Assembly: GCF_042665195.1 (NCBI RefSeq)
Contig: NZ_JBHTBW010000005.1
Span: 1 to 64,000 of the forward strand
Source of the DNA: Laceyella putida
GTDB lineage: Bacteria > Bacillota > Bacilli > Thermoactinomycetales > Thermoactinomycetaceae
Direction: 5' to 3'
Length of the DNA stretch: 64,000 nt
How positions within the stretch are numbered: the stretch's first letter is position 1; the number at the start of each line of letters is the position of its first letter. The notes beneath the pieces are model-generated. The model was not told the DNA's origin. It saw only the letters and a program-made list of their open reading frames with translations, and searched no databases. Shown piece after piece: positions 16,034 through 25,206 of this stretch. The position numbers and the translations under genes were made by a program.

Positions 16034-16942
16034 ATGAAAGAACACTTGCCTTCGTTAACGACGGAGTTGCGGAACGAACGCACGATGCAGATCGATTCGG
16101 CCGATACCTTGGACATCTTGAGAATCATCAATGAAGAAGACCAAAAAGTGGCGCTGGCTGTCCAAAAAGTGTTGCCAGATGTCCGGGTGGCGGTGGACTT
16201 TGCGGTGCAATCGTTAAGCCGGGGCGGGCGGTTGATCTATATTGGGGCAGGCACGAGCGGACGCCTCGGCGTTCTGGATGCGGTGGAATGCCCACCGACG
16301 TTCAGCACCCCGCCAGAGTGGGTGCAAGGATTGATGGCGGGTGGTGAAAAAGCCTTTGTCAAAGCGGTCGAAGGAGCAGAGGATAAAGAAGAGTGGGGAG
16401 AGCGGGATTTGCGGGAGATTGGCCTGACCGACAAAGATACGGTGGTGGGGATTGCCGCCAGCGGGCGCACGCCATACGTGATCGGTGCGCTTAAATATGC
16501 CCGCCGCATCGGGGCCAAAGCGGTGGCCCTCTCCTGCAACGAACGGGCGCGCATCAGTCGAGAAGCGGATCATGCGATTGAAGTGGTCGTCGGGCCGGAA
16601 GTGTTGACGGGCTCAACTAGGATGAAAGCGGGCACGGCGCATAAGATGATCTTAAACATGATTTCGACCACGACCATGATCAAGCTCGGCAAAGTATATG
16701 AGAACTTGATGGTGGATGTGAACATCAGCAACCACAAGTTGAAGGAACGGGCGATTCATATCATTCGCACGGTGACGGGCGTATCAACTGAACAAGCGAT
16801 AGAGGCGCTGGAACAAGCCCATAACGAAGTGAAAACAGCCATTGTCATGCTTGAGGCGAAGACGACATATGAAGGTGCGGTGGAGCGGCTGAAGCAAGCA
16901 AACGGCTATGTGCGCCAAGCGATTTTGCAAGCGTTGCGGTAA
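16034..16942 (+). CDS. murQ: N-acetylmuramic acid 6-phosphate etherase
   Basis: A 302-residue cytoplasmic SIS-domain lyase that removes D-lactate from MurNAc-6-phosphate during cell-wall recycling. The signature [20 protein letters not shown], the catalytic-region [18 protein letters not shown] and [17 protein letters not shown] are close to E. coli MurQ. ATG at 16034 is chosen for GGAGGC 11 nt upstream; an ATG at 16016 lies inside that region without its own site. No murP or murR gene is adjacent. A strong terminator follows. Confidence 0.95.
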   Translation: MKEHLPSLTTELRNERTMQIDSADTLDILRIINEEDQKVALAVQKVLPDVRVAVDFAVQSLSRGGRLIYIGAGTSGRLGVLDAVECPPTFSTPPEWVQGLMAGGEKAFVKAVEGAEDKEEWGERDLREIGLTDKDTVVGIAASGRTPYVIGALKYARRIGAKAVALSCNERARISREADHAIEVVVGPEVLTGSTRMKAGTAHKMILNMISTTTMIKLGKVYENLMVDVNISNHKLKERAIHIIRTVTGVSTEQAIEALEQAHNEVKTAIVMLEAKTTYEGAVERLKQANGYVRQAILQALR

Positions 16943-17044
16943 AAGCGTGGAACAGGGGGCCGACGGGTGGCGTATATGCATCTTCGCCACCATCTGCTGC
17001 AAAAGTCGCGGTTGGATCAGATGATCTGATCGTGCGAGAAAGAG

Positions 17045-17074
17045 CCCCGCAAACGATTCTTGGCGGGGTTTTTT
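17045..17074 (+). terminator. Terminator of murQ
   Basis: CCCCGC/GCGGGG stem followed by six Ts. Confidence 0.9.
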
Positions 17075-17235
17075 GTGCGGTCGATGATCGTTATTTTTAA
17101 TTTCCCCAAGATATTTTCTGAATATAGAGGATTGTCGGATTGAGACAGCGAAGAATTAGGGCAAACTCTTGTTGGTTGACAGAGAAAAGTCCCAAGTGTG
17201 AAAGACCTAATTACGCAAGATAAGGAAAAGGTTGG

Positions 17236-17295
17236 TTAGGAGCATCGTTTCTTCGTTTTTTTAGTGACGGCGGTAGTCGTTCTCCTCTTTTGCAT
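17236..17295 (-). CDS. Possible 19-residue basic peptide
   Basis: A minus-strand frame encodes MQKRRTTTAVTKKTKKRCS, strongly basic, with TAGGAGG 7 nt before the ATG. Nothing else is recognisable in the 700 bp between murQ and the next gene. Its small size and lack of a clear promoter or terminator make it tentative. Confidence 0.3.
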   Translation of the reverse strand: MQKRRTTTAVTKKTKKRCS

Positions 17296-17656
17296 CTCCA
17301 TTCCTCCTATTTAAGCGCAACAATATTTGATCCTGGACATTGATTGCTATTCTGCCGTGTCTTCGATGGGTTCAAAATGAGATGGTGTGTCAGTCGGTTG
17401 AATTTATTTTTTTGGTGCAACAAAACAGCAGTCGCTAAAGAGGGCAAGCTCATATATCCCTATCGAAACAAAGGTCACCTTTCCGACAAAGAAACAAGGC
17501 AATAAGGGGTAGCATAGCCATTTGGATTTGCTTATCCTGAATAACGTGGTGGTATAGAGATAAACCATGGGGGCAAATCACCACACAATGGTCTGGTTGA
17601 CCTGTGTTACGAATCAAGAGAGACTGACTATAGGACATACAGGGGTGTTGGCAAAA

Positions 17657-18361
17657 ATGATGGGCTCAGAGGGAGAACGCAAGTTACAGGTCAAGTACGG
17701 CAGCGAAAAACGGGCGGCCGCATTTTACAACAACCAAATGCTGGACCGTCTCACACCGATTATGCGGGAATTTATCGCGAAGCAAGAGATGATGTTTGTC
17801 GCCACAGCGGATCGCCACGGGAATTGCGATATGTCTTTTCGCGCGGGGGTTCCCGGATTTATCCGTGTCATTGACGAACAGACGGTGATTTATCCGGAAT
17901 ATCGGGGCAATGGCGTTTACGCCAGTTTGGGCAACATCATCGAAAACCCGCACATTGGGTTGTTGCTGATCGATTTCTTTGAGAATAAAATTGGGTTACA
18001 TATCAATGGCGAGGCGGTTATTATTGAAAACGAAGAGCTGCCGGCATGCACCGAGGTTCCCAAAGCGGTGGCCGCGGAATTGCAGGCGCGGGAGAAGCGG
18101 GCGGAACGATGGGTGCTCGTGAAGGTGGATGAAGCGTATATCCACTGTTCCAAACATATCCCTTTATTGCGCAAAGTGGAGACTGAAACGCATTGGGGCA
18201 CCGACGATGTGAAGTTAAAGGGTGGGGATTTCTTCGGGGCCAAATCGTTCAAACAGGATGCCCCGGTCGCTCAAGTCGCTCGGGTCGCCCGGGTTGGACA
18301 GGTCACCCCTTTTGGCATTCGTCGCAAGATCAAAGCCTTGCTGCTGAACAAGGAAAGATGA
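17657..18361 (+). CDS. Pyridoxamine 5'-phosphate oxidase-like flavin protein
   Basis: A 234-residue split-barrel protein of the PNPOx-like superfamily, which binds FMN, F420 or heme. The core (about 35-145) has FVATADRHGNCDMSFRAGVPGF, YPEYRGNGVYASLGNIIENP and LLLIDFFENKIGLHING, as in the large uncharacterised bacterial group. The tail contains a short tandem VARVARVGQV, encoded by degenerate 9-bp repeats. The start is uncertain: ATG at 17657 or 17660 follows AGGGG 11 nt upstream, and the upstream in-frame extension looks non-coding. It is monocistronic with its own terminator. Confidence 0.8.
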   Translation: MMGSEGERKLQVKYGSEKRAAAFYNNQMLDRLTPIMREFIAKQEMMFVATADRHGNCDMSFRAGVPGFIRVIDEQTVIYPEYRGNGVYASLGNIIENPHIGLLLIDFFENKIGLHINGEAVIIENEELPACTEVPKAVAAELQAREKRAERWVLVKVDEAYIHCSKHIPLLRKVETETHWGTDDVKLKGGDFFGAKSFKQDAPVAQVARVARVGQVTPFGIRRKIKALLLNKER

Positions 18362-18389
18362 GAGTTTGAAAATGCATCAGTCCGCTTGA

Positions 18390-18420
18390 GCACGGAGATC
18401 CGAATTCCGTGCATTTTGTT
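18390..18420 (+). terminator. Terminator of the PNPOx-like gene
   Basis: GCACGGA/TCCGTGC stem followed by ATTTTGTTT. Confidence 0.75.
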
Positions 18421-18515
18421 TACCCTTTATTTTTCTGCTTTTGAAAGCGCTCTACACTTCTTTGTTGTGTCATGGTGGATGTCTGGTGTTTCCAATCCTG
18501 ACAAGAGGTGATGAC

Positions 18516-18963
18516 ATGAAAGATTCCGGTTATCCCGTTATGTGGAACTTGTTCCCCGGCGGTTGACGCAGTTGTCCCAGGCGGAGATCGGGCAGCGCCC
18601 TGCGCCGGGAAAGTGGTCAAAGAAAGAGATATTGGGACATTATGCGATTCGGCCATCAACAATGTCAGTCGGTTTATCCGCGCCCAACAGAGTGAGGGGC
18701 CGTTTGTGGTGACGGGCTATGATCAGGATGAATGGGTAAGGGCACAACAGTATCAGCAGGCCAGTCTGGAAGAGGTCGCATCCCTTTGGGTTTCGCTTAA
18801 CCGATCGGTCCTGCGCGTCGTTTCCCGCTTGCCGGAGGGGAAGGAGACGCAAGCCTGCCTGCTGCCCGATGGGAAACAAGTGACGCTGGCTTGGTTGATT
18901 AAGGACTATGTGGCCCATATGGAACATCACTTGGCGCAGATCTTTGCCGAGCCGCTGTTGTAA
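18516..18963 (+). pseudogene. DinB-like gene disrupted by two frameshifts
   Basis: The full product is recognisable only across three frames: MKD at the ATG (18516, site AAGAGGTG), then a frame reading RLTQLSQAEIGQRPAPGKWS, then one reading CDSAINNVSRFIRAQQ to the stop at 18963. Adding one base near 18524 and one near 18641 gives a continuous DinB/YfiT-type protein of about 149 residues, with the metal His in GHLCDSA-type and MEHHLAQI motifs. DinB-fold proteins are metal-dependent thiol transferases. Two independent single-base losses suggest a decaying gene rather than a real frameshift site; sequencing error is possible. Confidence 0.7.
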
Positions 18964-18976
18964 CATGGCGAGAAGG

Positions 18977-19003
18977 AAAAGTCCCCATGCTCGTGGGGGT
19001 TTT
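18977..19003 (+). terminator. Terminator after the DinB-like pseudogene
   Basis: AAAAGTCCCC pairs with GGGGGTTTT. Confidence 0.75.
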
Positions 19004-19186
19004 CACCTGTGCACGGAATTAAGGGTCCCCGGATCAGATTGCTGGCATCCTGTTTATCAGGGGAGGCGGTGGAATGGAAGGTTCAATAAATTGAACCAAC
19101 TTCCTTACCGTAACACTGTTATAATCAGATTATGGTTTCGACGAAACAGAAAACGCACACAGATGGTGTCAGGAAAGGTGAGCAAA

Positions 19187-20008
19187 TTGAACTTATGGGA
19201 ACTAGTTGTAGCCATTATCCTGGGTTTAGTTGAAGGGTTGACGGAGTTTGCCCCCGTTTCGTCCACAGGGCACATGATCATTGTGGATGATATCCTGCTT
19301 AAGTCAAAAGAACTCTTTTCTCCGGAAGTGGCAAACACATTTAAGGTTTGTATTCAATTGGGTTCGATCTTGGCCGTTGTCATTGTGATGAAAGACCGGT
19401 TTATCGACTTGTTGGGATTGAGCAGAGAAACGGATGAAGAAGGAAACCGCCTGAAATTGACGCAGGTGATCGTCGGTTTGCTACCTGCCGGTGTGTTGGG
19501 TTTCTTGTTTGAGGATTACATTGATGAGTATCTTTTCTCCGTCAATACGGTGATCATCGCATTAGTCGCTGGAGCGATCTTGCTGTTGGTGGCTGATTGG
19601 TTCCGTCCGGCGCGCCCCAAAGTGGAGACGGTGGATCAGATTACATATAAACAAGCGATTGGGATCGGCTTATTCCAATGCCTCTCCTTATGGCCTGGTT
19701 TCTCCCGTTCGGGGTCGACGATTTCCGGCGGGGTGTTGCTCGGGTTGAGCCACCGGGCGGCGTCCGACTTTACTTTTATCATGGCGGTGCCGATCATGTT
19801 GGGGGCAAGTACCATTTCCCTCATCAAGAACTGGGATTCGTTTACCCTCGATGCGTTGCCATTCTTTATCGCCGGGTTTGTGAGTGCCTTTATTTTTGCG
19901 CTCCTGTCAATCCGCTTCTTCTTGAAATTGATCAATAAAATCAAGTTGGTGCCATTCGCGATTTACCGGATTGTGCTGGCTGTGATCCTGTACTTGATCG
20001 TATCCTGA
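19187..20008 (+). CDS. uppP: Undecaprenyl-diphosphatase (BacA/UppP)
   Basis: A 273-residue membrane pyrophosphatase that recycles the C55 lipid carrier for wall synthesis and gives some bacitracin resistance. The motif GLVEGLTEFAPVSSTGHMII (about 11-30) contains the catalytic Glu/Ser region and GFSRSGSTISGG carries the catalytic Arg. Eight membrane helices are expected. I prefer TTG at 19187 (MNLWELVVAIILG) with AAAGGTG 6 nt upstream; ATG at 19163 would add eight residues but has no site. A strong bidirectional terminator follows. Confidence 0.94.
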   Translation: MNLWELVVAIILGLVEGLTEFAPVSSTGHMIIVDDILLKSKELFSPEVANTFKVCIQLGSILAVVIVMKDRFIDLLGLSRETDEEGNRLKLTQVIVGLLPAGVLGFLFEDYIDEYLFSVNTVIIALVAGAILLLVADWFRPARPKVETVDQITYKQAIGIGLFQCLSLWPGFSRSGSTISGGVLLGLSHRAASDFTFIMAVPIMLGASTISLIKNWDSFTLDALPFFIAGFVSAFIFALLSIRFFLKLINKIKLVPFAIYRIVLAVILYLIVS

Positions 20009-20009
20009 T

Positions 20010-20057
20010 AAAAAACCACCTCTGACTCACGATCACCCGAGTCGAGGTGGTTTTTTT
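20010..20057. terminator. Bidirectional terminator between uppP and the Phe-rich gene
   Basis: AAAAACCACCTC-N-GACTC pairs with GAGTC-GAGGTGGTTTTTTT, giving T runs on both strands. Confidence 0.92.
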
Positions 20058-20065
20058 GTTATCCT

Positions 20066-20263
20066 TTACCACCAAAATCTTCTGAAGGGGAAGAAAAAGG
20101 GAAAGGGTCTGAAGAAAGGAAAGGGAAAGAAGAAAAACGGAAAGAACTGTTCCGTGTGGGCGTCAGGCGGTTGCCAATCGGTGGGTGGCATGGGATAGTC
20201 CTCAAGGGAATAAGGCATGGGATAATCTTGGTAATGAGAAGTAAACGGTTGATTTTTCTTCAT
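20066..20263 (-). CDS. Small Pro/Phe-rich protein, possibly a spore coat component
   Basis: A 65-residue protein whose first half is polar with repeated DYPMP-like motifs and whose last 25 residues are almost only Phe, Pro, Arg and Trp (FFPFFFFPFPFF, ending RRFWW). Translation is supported by GGAGG 9 nt before the ATG. Similar aromatic low-complexity proteins of Bacilli are found in spore coats (YppG-type), but there is no sequence proof here. It ends at the shared terminator. Confidence 0.65.
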   Translation of the reverse strand: MKKNQPFTSHYQDYPMPYSLEDYPMPPTDWQPPDAHTEQFFPFFFFPFPFFRPFPFFFPFRRFWW

Positions 20264-20358
20264 GATGGTGTACCTCCAACTTTTTAATTATTCTATGCCA
20301 TAGGCATTTGTTGGTGCTTGGACCATCATGGGAAGTGTGTCATGGGCATCGGGGGCGC

Positions 20359-20390
20359 AAAAAAGGCCCCCTGCTGGACAGGAGGCTTTC
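20359..20390 (-). terminator. Terminator of the maltodextrin transport operon
   Basis: Read leftwards, a GC-rich hairpin (CCTG/CAGG core) is followed by CTTTTTTG, 10 bp after malG. Confidence 0.7.
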
Positions 20391-20400
20391 GGACCGGCGG

Positions 20401-21228
20401 TTATCCTTTGGTTCCGCCGGCGGTCATGCCGGAGATCAGAAACTTTTGCGCGAACAAGAAGAAGCACAGGGCGGGCAAGGTGATCAAGATCGCGGCGGCG
20501 GCCATGTAATGGTAATCGGTGTTATATTGGTTGACGAATTGTTGCAAGCCGATCGGCAACGTGTACATATGCTCGTCACTCAAGAACGTGATCGCGATCA
20601 AAAACTCATTCCAAGCGGTGATGAACGAATAGAACGCGGTCACGGCCAGACCCGGCAGGGCGAGTGGCAGCACAATGCGAGTGAAGGTGCCGAAGTGGGA
20701 CAAGCCATCCACGCGGGCCGCTTCTTCCAACTCATAGGGAATGGTGTCAAAGAAGCTTTTCAGGTTCATGACGCAGAAGGGCACCGCCACGGTGGAGTAA
20801 GCCAGGATGACTCCGAAATAACTGTTTAATAAACCGAGTTTGTTCACGATCAGGTAGAGCGGGATGATCAACAGCGCCCCGGGGAACATCTGCGTGATCA
20901 AAATGCCGAGCTCCACTCCGTTTCGCCCGCGGAACTTGTAGCGGGAGATCGCGTAAGCCGCTGTCGTCGAGAGCACCAATCCCACGAGGGTAGTGAACAG
21001 GGCGATCAAGGCGCTGTTTTTAAACCAAGTGAGGAAGATGCCATTCGAACGGGTCAGGACGGTGGTGTAGTTTTCCAAGGTGAACGTTTTGGGAACCAGT
21101 TCGATGGAGTTTGAAAAGACTTCCGCTTCCGGTTTGAAGCTGGTCGATAAGATCCAGATGACCGGGAACACCGCGAGAAACGAGGACACGAGTAAGATCA
21201 GGTGAACCCACCAGTTGGATTTGCGCAT
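20401..21228 (-). CDS. malG: Maltodextrin ABC transporter permease MalG
   Basis: A 275-residue inner-membrane permease of the carbohydrate ABC family with six helices. The cytoplasmic EAA loop YELEEAARVDGLSHFGTFTR contacts the ATPase. The C-terminal GMTAGGTKG is typical of MalG. The ATG at 21228 begins one base after the malF stop, with GAGGGGGTG inside the end of malF. The energising ATPase is not in the window and is probably a shared MsmX-type protein encoded elsewhere. Confidence 0.93.
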   Translation of the reverse strand: MRKSNWWVHLILLVSSFLAVFPVIWILSTSFKPEAEVFSNSIELVPKTFTLENYTTVLTRSNGIFLTWFKNSALIALFTTLVGLVLSTTAAYAISRYKFRGRNGVELGILITQMFPGALLIIPLYLIVNKLGLLNSYFGVILAYSTVAVPFCVMNLKSFFDTIPYELEEAARVDGLSHFGTFTRIVLPLALPGLAVTAFYSFITAWNEFLIAITFLSDEHMYTLPIGLQQFVNQYNTDYHYMAAAAILITLPALCFFLFAQKFLISGMTAGGTKG

Positions 21229-21229
21229 C

Positions 21230-22150
21230 TTAGTAGTACACCCCCTCATTGGCATGGGCTTTCACTACCCGTCGATAGAAGAGCGTAAAGACGACGAGTA
21301 TGCTCAAGATCACAACTCCATAGGTTGAAGCCAGCCCTAAGTTCCAGTTGCGGAACGCTTCCCGATAAGCGTAGGTGACCAAGATCTCGGTCGAGTGGAC
21401 GGGACCGCCGCCCGTGATCAGATAGATGATGTTAAACATGTTGAATGTCCAGATAATCCCCAGGGTGGTTGCAGTGGCGGCAACGGGTTTCAACAAGGGC
21501 AACGTGATGTTTATCAGTTGTTGCCACGGGGAAGCGCCATCGATGCGGGCCGCTTCGTACAACGACACGGGAATGCTTTGCAGACCACCCAAGAGGGTCA
21601 CCATCATGAACGGGATGCCGATCCAGACGTTGACCAGGATTGCCGACGTCATCGCCCAGAAGCTGTCACCCAACCAGGGCACGGTCGGGAGCCCCAGGTT
21701 TTTCAACAAGATATTGAAGAGGCCGTATTTGTTGTTGTACATCCATTGCCAAGCAAAAGCGCCAACAAAGGAAGGAACCGCCCAAGGTACCATGAGCAAC
21801 ATCCGATAGATGCCTCTGCCTTTGATCTTGCGGTTGAGCAGAAGGGCAAGGAACAGACCGATGGTGAAGTGGAAAAAGACGTTCACAAAGGTCCAGATCA
21901 CGGTTTGCACCAGGACGTCGCGAAAGACGGATTTGGGTTGAAAGATGGTGCTGAACAAGTCGGTGTAGTTTTTGACGCCAATCCATTCATAGCTGGGCGG
22001 AAGAAATTTGCTGCCCATATTGTATTGATTCATATTGGTGAAGCTGTAAGAGATCCCTTGAATCAGCGGATAAAAAACGAGCAATGCCATGACGAGCAAC
22101 ACGGGTGCCAAGAAGACATATGCGATCCATGTATTGTTACGGGTACTCAC
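21230..22150 (-). CDS. malF: Maltodextrin ABC transporter permease MalF
   Basis: A 306-residue permease partner of MalG, with the EAA loop SLYEAARIDGASPWQQLI and the family's PFMMVTLLGGLQSIP. It lacks the large second periplasmic loop of enterobacterial MalF, as usual for Gram-positives. The start is GTG at 22150 with GGAGG 11 nt upstream. It lies between malE and malG in one operon; the preceding hairpin at 22205-22231 probably sets the lower expression of permeases relative to the binding protein. Confidence 0.93.
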   Translation of the reverse strand: MSTRNNTWIAYVFLAPVLLVMALLVFYPLIQGISYSFTNMNQYNMGSKFLPPSYEWIGVKNYTDLFSTIFQPKSVFRDVLVQTVIWTFVNVFFHFTIGLFLALLLNRKIKGRGIYRMLLMVPWAVPSFVGAFAWQWMYNNKYGLFNILLKNLGLPTVPWLGDSFWAMTSAILVNVWIGIPFMMVTLLGGLQSIPVSLYEAARIDGASPWQQLINITLPLLKPVAATATTLGIIWTFNMFNIIYLITGGGPVHSTEILVTYAYREAFRNWNLGLASTYGVVILSILVVFTLFYRRVVKAHANEGVYY

Positions 22151-22204
22151 TTTCAGGCCCGCCTCCTTCCATAGTTCGAGCTTTTGCTTAAGCGATAAGA
22201 AGAA

Positions 22205-22231
22205 GGAAGAGAAGCTTGCTCGCCCTCTTCC
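22205..22231 (-). promoter_or_regulatory. Intercistronic hairpin between malE and malF
   Basis: GGAAGAG/CTCTTCC stem without a T run, of the type that stabilises the upstream binding-protein message. Confidence 0.5.
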
Positions 22232-22288
22232 CTGAGTCGGTTGCTTGCTATCATCTGCTGGTTGGCCGGTGTGCCGTTAATGGGGCAC

Positions 22289-23539
22289 TTATTTCTTAAG
22301 CAGTTTTTTCCAGGCTTCTGCTACCGCATCCAACGCTTGTTGCGGGGATTTTTCCTTTTTGAAGGCAGCTTGGATTTCCGGGGTGAACGCCGCGTAGATT
22401 TGACCGCCTTCCGGCATGACGGGCCGGTTGGTCGCTTTGTCAAGAACCGCTTTCCAATCGTTGATCAGTCGGTTTTCTTTCACTTCTTTCAACTCAAACG
22501 CCGATTTGCGGGTGGGAACCAGGCCGTTTTTGGTTGCGAACTTGGCTTGGTTTTCCGCCTTGCTCAGATAAGAAACGAATTTGTAGGAAGCTTCCTTATG
22601 TTTGGAGCCGGCATAGATCACAAGCCCATGCCCGCCCACTGGCGTCCCGGTTTTGCCTTCCGGACCAACGGGAATCGGCGCGATGCCCAGGTTGTTTGAA
22701 TCTTTGAACTGCTCTCCTTTCAAGAGGTCGGAGACAGCCCATGGACCTTGGAGCACCATGGCCGCGCGGCCCGTTTTAAAGGCTTGTTGCAGGTTGTTGT
22801 AATCGTTGGCCGCGTCGAATTCATCAGGCATCACTTTGTCGTCGCGCAATTTGAGCAGGAATTCCAACCCTTTGACAGCACCGGCGTTGTTGACTTGGAT
22901 CTCTTTATTGTCGGTGATCAGTCCGCCGCCGTAGGCCCACATGAATGGTTGATACCAGTAAGCATCGGTTTGGCGGTGATAGTAACCCCATTTGTCTTGG
23001 GCCGGATCAGACAAGGCTTTGGCTACCTGGTAGAACTCATCCATCGTTTTTGGCGCTTCGTTAAAACCCTTGTCCGCCAACAGTTTTTTGTTGTAAAGCA
23101 AACCGAGGGCATCGGTTACTTGCGGCACACTCCAGGTTTTGCCGTTCCATTTGCTGTATTTCAAAGCAACGTCCAAGAAATCGTCTTGGTCTTTGAAGTA
23201 GTCGTCCAGTGGCTGCAAGAGTCCCAGCGCGGCGAATTCCGGTGTCCAAGCGATTTCGGAGCGGAGCACGTCAGGGCCGTTGCCCGCTTGGGCGGCGGTT
23301 TTGAATTTGTTTTGCGCTTCCCCGAAAGGCACGTTTTCCAGCTTGACTTTGATGTCTTTGTTCTCTTTCTCAAAATCGCTGATGATTTCTTTCAAGGTTT
23401 CTGTTTCTTCCGGATTCATCGTGTTCCAGAAGCTGATGGTAACCGGACCGGATGATTGTTCGTTGGCGGCAGGGCTGCAACCGGCAAGCAAGGAACCCGC
23501 GACAGCGACTGAAGCAATGGCACTCAAGATTTTTTTCAT
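22289..23539 (-). CDS. malE: Maltodextrin-binding lipoprotein MalE
   Basis: A 416-residue extracellular solute-binding protein (SBP family 1). Signal peptide and lipobox LLAGC (Cys about 20) anchor it to the membrane. Then come FWNTMNPEE and typical substrate-cleft residues (AWTPEFAALGLLQPLDDYF, KTGRAAMVLQGPWA). The ATG at 23539 follows AAAGGGG 11 nt upstream; the frame extends further upstream but without a site and through the operator. It is the first gene of malEFG. Confidence 0.92.
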   Translation of the reverse strand: MKKILSAIASVAVAGSLLAGCSPAANEQSSGPVTISFWNTMNPEETETLKEIISDFEKENKDIKVKLENVPFGEAQNKFKTAAQAGNGPDVLRSEIAWTPEFAALGLLQPLDDYFKDQDDFLDVALKYSKWNGKTWSVPQVTDALGLLYNKKLLADKGFNEAPKTMDEFYQVAKALSDPAQDKWGYYHRQTDAYWYQPFMWAYGGGLITDNKEIQVNNAGAVKGLEFLLKLRDDKVMPDEFDAANDYNNLQQAFKTGRAAMVLQGPWAVSDLLKGEQFKDSNNLGIAPIPVGPEGKTGTPVGGHGLVIYAGSKHKEASYKFVSYLSKAENQAKFATKNGLVPTRKSAFELKEVKENRLINDWKAVLDKATNRPVMPEGGQIYAAFTPEIQAAFKKEKSPQQALDAVAEAWKKLLKK

Positions 23540-23695
23540 GTACCTACTAGCCCCTTTCTGTGGATAGCTCGATCCCTTTCTCAAACAATCAGTCGCCCAC
23601 TCATTCACACTATTTAGACAGAGGAAGTTGGATGAAAGAAGAGAGAAGAAGCAAGATGATGACGGATGTCTCCAGCGATCCGCCCCTCTGTTTAG

Positions 23696-23709
23696 TGCAA
23701 ACGTTTTCG
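23696..23709. promoter_or_regulatory. LacI-type operator O1
   Basis: TGCAAACGTTTTCG matches the palindrome TGCAAACGTTTGCA at 12 of 14 positions, 157 bp upstream of the malE ATG. Confidence 0.7.
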
Positions 23710-23771
23710 CGAGTGGCGATGTGAAGCAACTGCGTCTTTCTAGCATCATCCTACACCAAAAGCGGGAGGAT

Positions 23772-23785
23772 GGAAAGCGTTTGCA
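23772..23785. promoter_or_regulatory. LacI-type operator O2
   Basis: GGAAAGCGTTTGCA matches TGCAAACGTTTGCA at 11 of 14 positions. It is spaced 76 bp from O1, close to seven helical turns, which would allow looping. Confidence 0.6.
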
Positions 23786-23985
23786 CATGAGCGAATAATG
23801 CCAAATGAAGCCTTGACAATCATTTATATTAATATATCTCGTTATTACGGTTGTTTACGAATTATTTCTTTATTTTTTTATATGAAATATGATTTAATGT
23901 TGGTTTTTCCTTTATATATCAAGGTTTATTTCAGTGTGCAAAAGAAGGAGTTTACAATCTTCTCCGTTTCCGCTACGATATAAAA

Positions 23986-23999
23986 AACAAACGTTTGCA
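23986..23999. promoter_or_regulatory. LacI-type operator O3 before the regulator gene
   Basis: AACAAACGTTTGCA matches the palindrome at 12 of 14 positions and ends 19 bp before the lacI-family start, implying autoregulation. The AT-rich 23820-23985 interval should hold the promoter. Confidence 0.7.
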
Positions 24000-24018
24000 C
24001 AAATCTGGGGAGAGAGCG

Positions 24019-25047
24019 ATGCCTTCTGTAACGATTAAAGATGTGGCACGGCTGGCAGGAGTTTCACCTTCCACCGTCTCCCGTGTCATTTCGAATCATC
24101 CACGCATCAGCGTGGCCACGGTTAAAAAAGTACGAGAAGCGATGGAAACGCTCGGCTATCATCCCAATATGATGGCGAAGAGCTTGGTTTCCAAAAGCAC
24201 CAAGACGTTGGGACTCGTTTTGCCGCGCTCCGCCGAAGAGCTGTTCGCCAATCCCTTTTTCTCGGAAGTGCTCAGGGGAATGCTGGCTTACGCGAATCAG
24301 AAGCAGTATGATTTGCTGATCTCTTCAGCCAATAACCAACAAGATGAATTGGAAACGGTCACACGGATGGTGCTGGGACGCCGGGTCGACGGCATGATCC
24401 TGATGGCTCCCAGAAAAGCGGATCCGACCGTCGAAAAATTGTTGGAACTGGATTTTCCCTTTGTGTTGTTGGGAAGATCGCTGGAGCATCCCAATGTATT
24501 GGCGGTGAACAATGACAATATTAAAGCCTCGTTTGACGCGACCCAGCACTTGATTGACCAAGGGCATACCCGCATTGGGTTTGTCAGCGGCCCCCCCGAC
24601 TTGGTTGTGTCGGAAGACCGCTTGAAAGGGTATCAATGGGCGCTGTCCAAAGCAGGTTTGCCGATGCGCGATGAATGGGTGATGGAATCGGATATTTTGC
24701 CCAAAAACGGATTTCATGCGGTATCCATGGTGATGAATTTGCCCGATCGGCCCACCGCGTTTGTCGTATCTGATGATGTGATCGCCTTTGGCATGATTCG
24801 CGAGTTGGTGGGAGCGGGTTATCAGATTCCCGAAGATGTGTCGGTCGTCGGCTTTAACAATATCGTGTTGTCCGAGCTAAGCAACCCGCCGATGACCACG
24901 GTGGATATCGGCATCTACCATTTGGGTTATCAGGCCGCGCAACACCTGATTCGCAAGCTGCAGGGGGAAGAGATCTTGCAAACGGGTTTAACGGTTCCTC
25001 ACCGTTTGGTCATCCGCCAATCGGTTCGATCATTTATCCGGCGTTAG
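24019..25047 (+). CDS. LacI family regulator of maltodextrin genes (MalR-like)
   Basis: A 342-residue repressor. The N-terminal HTH (VTIKDVARLAGVSPSTVSRV, 4-23) and hinge helix (MAKSLVSKSTKTLGLVLP) are followed by a periplasmic-binding-like sugar domain (GFVSGPPDL, AFVVSDDVIAFGMIREL, MTTVDIGIYHLG). The ATG at 24019 follows GGGGAGAG. It is divergent from malE with three matching operators between or beside the genes, and upstream of the glucoamylase in the same direction, so it probably controls both transcripts. Confidence 0.92.
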   Translation: MPSVTIKDVARLAGVSPSTVSRVISNHPRISVATVKKVREAMETLGYHPNMMAKSLVSKSTKTLGLVLPRSAEELFANPFFSEVLRGMLAYANQKQYDLLISSANNQQDELETVTRMVLGRRVDGMILMAPRKADPTVEKLLELDFPFVLLGRSLEHPNVLAVNNDNIKASFDATQHLIDQGHTRIGFVSGPPDLVVSEDRLKGYQWALSKAGLPMRDEWVMESDILPKNGFHAVSMVMNLPDRPTAFVVSDDVIAFGMIRELVGAGYQIPEDVSVVGFNNIVLSELSNPPMTTVDIGIYHLGYQAAQHLIRKLQGEEILQTGLTVPHRLVIRQSVRSFIRR

Positions 25048-25206
25048 CAACCGTTTCCCCACCGCTTTTCCCGGGAACGTGGGAAAGTGTGAGTCCCCCG
25101 CTCCGTTTCGCCGTCAACCGGTTTGGCAACGGCCTACGGCATGACCGGGATAAAAGGTCGTCCCGATCCGCGCGGAAGCCCGCGTGCTTGACGCTTGACG
25201 GCAAGG

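Noticed and set aside
18908..19186. Longer UppP with a 93-residue N-terminal extension
   Set aside because: The extension overlaps the DinB-like gene and its terminator; UppP normally begins a few residues before GLVEGLTEF.
21395..22174. Long plus-strand open frame over malF
   Set aside because: It is the antisense of malF: composition is His/Gln/Asp-rich with no ribosome binding site, and the minus-strand protein has all MalF motifs.
22241..23455. Open frames on the plus strand over malE
   Set aside because: Antisense shadows of the binding protein; no start signals and no family resemblance.
23820..23985. AT-rich stretch as a foreign insertion
   Set aside because: It is short, lies in a divergent promoter region and is explained by promoters between operators.
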